Assembly (NCBI GenBank): GCA_916048095.2
Contig: OU696596.1
Span: 5,336,695 to 5,400,694, forward strand
Source of the DNA: Sacculina carcini
Lineage: Eukaryota; Arthropoda; Thecostraca; Sacculinidae
Length of the DNA stretch: 64,000 bases
Direction of reading: 5' to 3'
Positions 62,057-64,000 of this stretch are shown here, piece after piece (within the stretch, counting starts at the first letter, position 1; each line of letters begins with the position of its first letter). Below the pieces are notes generated by a model, which saw nothing but the letters and a program-made list of their open reading frames with translations, did not search any database and was not told where the DNA came from. The translations under genes were made by a program, and so were the position numbers.

Positions 62057-64000
62057 TCAGTCGATGAAGCCATACGGGAAGGTACGATAATCGGGAAGGA
62101 CCCTGCGTTTACTGGACACTAACCTATTAATTTTTTCCCCTCCCACCGTAATTATCTTAAAATCTGCAGTCTTTTTAAATTGTCGAAAGGGGACTTTGAT
62201 TGTGGAGCCAGGCGCCTCTAACAAGGATCGGAAAGCGTCCAAGGAAATAAGCTGCTGCGTGTCGTGTGTTTGTGTGATACCGCGCATTTTTATTATAGTC
62301 TTGGTGCCCCCGTCTGGTGTGTGTACAGTAAAAGCGTAATTTTTGGGAGACAGACAGACTATATGAGAAATATAGCTGCCTGCCCCGAAACAAGTCAGTT
62401 CGTCAGTCATGTCGCCGAGAAAATGTGATGTGTGTATGCGCGGCATTTCTGGTGATGCTTTGTAAATGACTGAATCTGCGTCACAGTATATTAGCTGAAA
62501 AGGATTAAGGAGTTGCAGGAAAGAGTAAAGATAAAGTCGGGCTTGGCATGTGACAAAAGCAGCAAGGATGATGTTAGTTTTAAGCGGACCGGCCACAGTC
62601 TTGTCTTGTGGATGGGAATACGTCAGCCTCCATACATCGTGCATTGTGCTGTCCCCCTCACTATCGTCAGCCACCGATATGAGGTCACACGCGGAGACCT
62701 CCATGACGGGATCCTCCAGCAGATCGTAAACACGACGCATGGAAGTGACGTATTCAGTCTGCCCCAGGTTTGCGCGCTGAGCCAACTTGCCCCACTGGCT
62801 GTTGAGGCACAATTTGGCCACAGATCTCAGGCCCGGATTCCTCTCAATGGTCGGCAGGGTTATACCCTCACGCGCTTCGAGAGTCTGTCGGTAGTCGTGT
62901 CGGTCGTCGTCAGTCTGCACGTGAGCGGGATAACCCTCGGCGCCGATCTTGAGGGCGTAAAACTTGTTTACATATTGTGCAAACAATCCGCCTGCCTCGC
63001 CGTCGTTGAGCTGTGTGGTGTTGGCAAAGTGCCAAAACTCGTGGATGGAAGTGAGCCGATATCCCAACCCCAAAGCTTTTGCTACTTCCAGCGACACCCA
63101 GCTGGAAGTGAGACTGCGCTCCTCGTCCGAATGGTGACACGGCGGCGACCTCGTGGTGAAGTTGCCACCGATACCCTGCTCGGCACATGTTCTACACAGA
63201 GTGAACATGAGGCGGTCGTTGATGCGTGCGGGAAGGACGGGAACGTGAAGATTCTGTGGAGGGAGAATGGTGCAATAAATGATGCCGAAATATTTGTGAA
63301 AATCTGTGATGGGAGGACGGAAAATGTGAGAAGGATGACCAAGGGGAAATTTGCCGTTTTTAAGGATGTAAGGATACAAGGAGCACACATCAACGTACTC
63401 GATCCGCTCGTCACCAGCACATTCGGCGTAGTGACGAAACACCTCTGTTCGCCCTCCGTAGAACGCGTCCCGAACATTCATCGGCGGCAAGACTTGCACT
63501 GCTTCGGCGCGACAACATTGGTCGTCATCGTCTCGAAGTAGTGCATCAAATTCACACTCCCAGATGGTGATGAGAGTTGTGTCGGGTCGGGCTCGCAGTA
63601 TCGCCAGACGAGCCATGGTAGCATCGTATAGATGGCGCGTTGATGGAGCCCCACTGTTCATCACATAGCGACAGTTTTTGCTGGCGCCGTTTGAGCACAT
63701 CCCAGAATGCCGATGACCATGAAAATAGCAACCGAGAAACTCGAAAAGCAGGTGCTGGTCTCCCACTTTGGCATAGCCGTCCACTTTGTACGACCCAATA
63801 CGCACCTCACCAGAGTTCAATGCGTGCTGGATATTGATGTCGCGAGACGACGCCTCCAGTTCCAGCCACTGGATCGATTTCTTCTAGTAGTTGCCACATG
63901 GTCGGTAGTGCTCATGGCTCGGTATCAACGCGACGCTGTCTTTGCGCAAAAACTTTTGACGCCACACTTCATGACACGCAGATGGAAGCGTGATGCTCTG
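62057..64000 (-). CDS. Polinton protein-primed DNA polymerase B, partial
   Basis: A long frame (587 codons to 63820, similarity continuing to the window edge) encodes the family B polymerase. The N-terminal part has an exonuclease/endonuclease-like FEFLGCYFHGHRHSGMC block. The polymerase motif A is DVCSLYPYILKNGKFPLGHP, motif B is KLCLNSQWGKLAQRAN, and motif C is LIYCDADSVIY. This is the replicative polymerase that marks Polintons. The N-terminus lies outside the window. Confidence 0.9.

Larger units (their letters stand above)
59150..64000 (-). mobile_element. Polinton/Maverick fossil, truncated by the window edge
   Basis: The minus strand holds the Polinton set in order from the right edge: protein-primed DNA polymerase B, packaging-type ATPase, a small basic/hydrophobic core-type protein, a protein typically found next to the integrase, and a retroviral-type integrase. 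Capsid and protease genes are not in this window and may lie beyond the edge or be lost. Terminal repeats were not identified. Most coding parts remain largely readable, suggesting moderate age. It is broken, with a small number of interruptions. Confidence 0.88.

Noticed and set aside
62513-63541. 342-codon plus-strand frame opposite the Polinton polymerase
   Set aside because: It lies antisense to the polymerase B frame, whose motifs A, B and C are clear. No domain was seen in the plus frame.

Overview
The window is repeat-rich, intron-containing animal DNA and almost certainly comes from an arthropod. The evidence is a glycosyltransferase-49 gene piece with the arthropod-type motif, several animal LINE lineages, hAT-type elements with 8-bp target duplications, a Polinton, a tRNA-Val-derived SINE, and interspersed CCTAA (TTAGG) motifs. 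I cannot fix the species. Most of the 64 kb is mobile-element sequence at different stages of decay. There is one convincing piece of a host gene (25.6-26.8 kb, minus strand) and one weak coding candidate (40.5-41.15 kb, minus).

Layout. 0-4 kb: two truncated LINEs of different families. 4.1-4.9 kb: a 142-bp and a 19-bp tandem array. 5.5-17.8 kb: three large foldback-like elements built from a ~340/400-bp AT-rich tandem unit, with a 3-kb block of CCGCACGACGGGCGGG-bearing repeats between the second and third. 17.8-25 kb: LINE fragments, SINE pieces, a gag fossil interrupted by a LINE tail, a 480-bp palindromic element and a LINE ORF1 remnant. 25.6-26.8 kb: the GT49-like exon. 29.5-32.9 kb: a GC-rich LINE with a C-terminal restriction-like endonuclease; its N-terminus carries a nuclear-receptor-type C4 zinc-finger pair followed by a PHD finger. 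33.0-35.3 and 41.8-46.9 kb: two oppositely oriented copies of one terminal-inverted-repeat DNA transposon, each with a perfect 8-bp target duplication. The second copy hosts a young LTR-retrotransposon fossil. 35.4-51.7 kb: a dense nest of short hAT-like elements, SINEs and a four-copy dispersed repeat. 52.6-57.4 kb: a complete LINE with both reading frames open, a poly(A) tail and an 8-bp target duplication. 58.2-59.0 kb: a CCTAAC/T-tract minisatellite. 59.15 kb to the window end: a Polinton fossil on the minus strand.

The elements do not form a pathway. The relations that can be read are insertions of one element into another. LINE tails or ends abut (CA)n/(TG)n microsatellites in several places, and hAT-like elements sit inside other hAT-like elements. 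The most unusual protein-level observation is the receptor-type zinc finger in the endonuclease-bearing LINE. The most unusual DNA-level structures are the foldback tandem arrays and the CCGCACGACGGGCGGG block.
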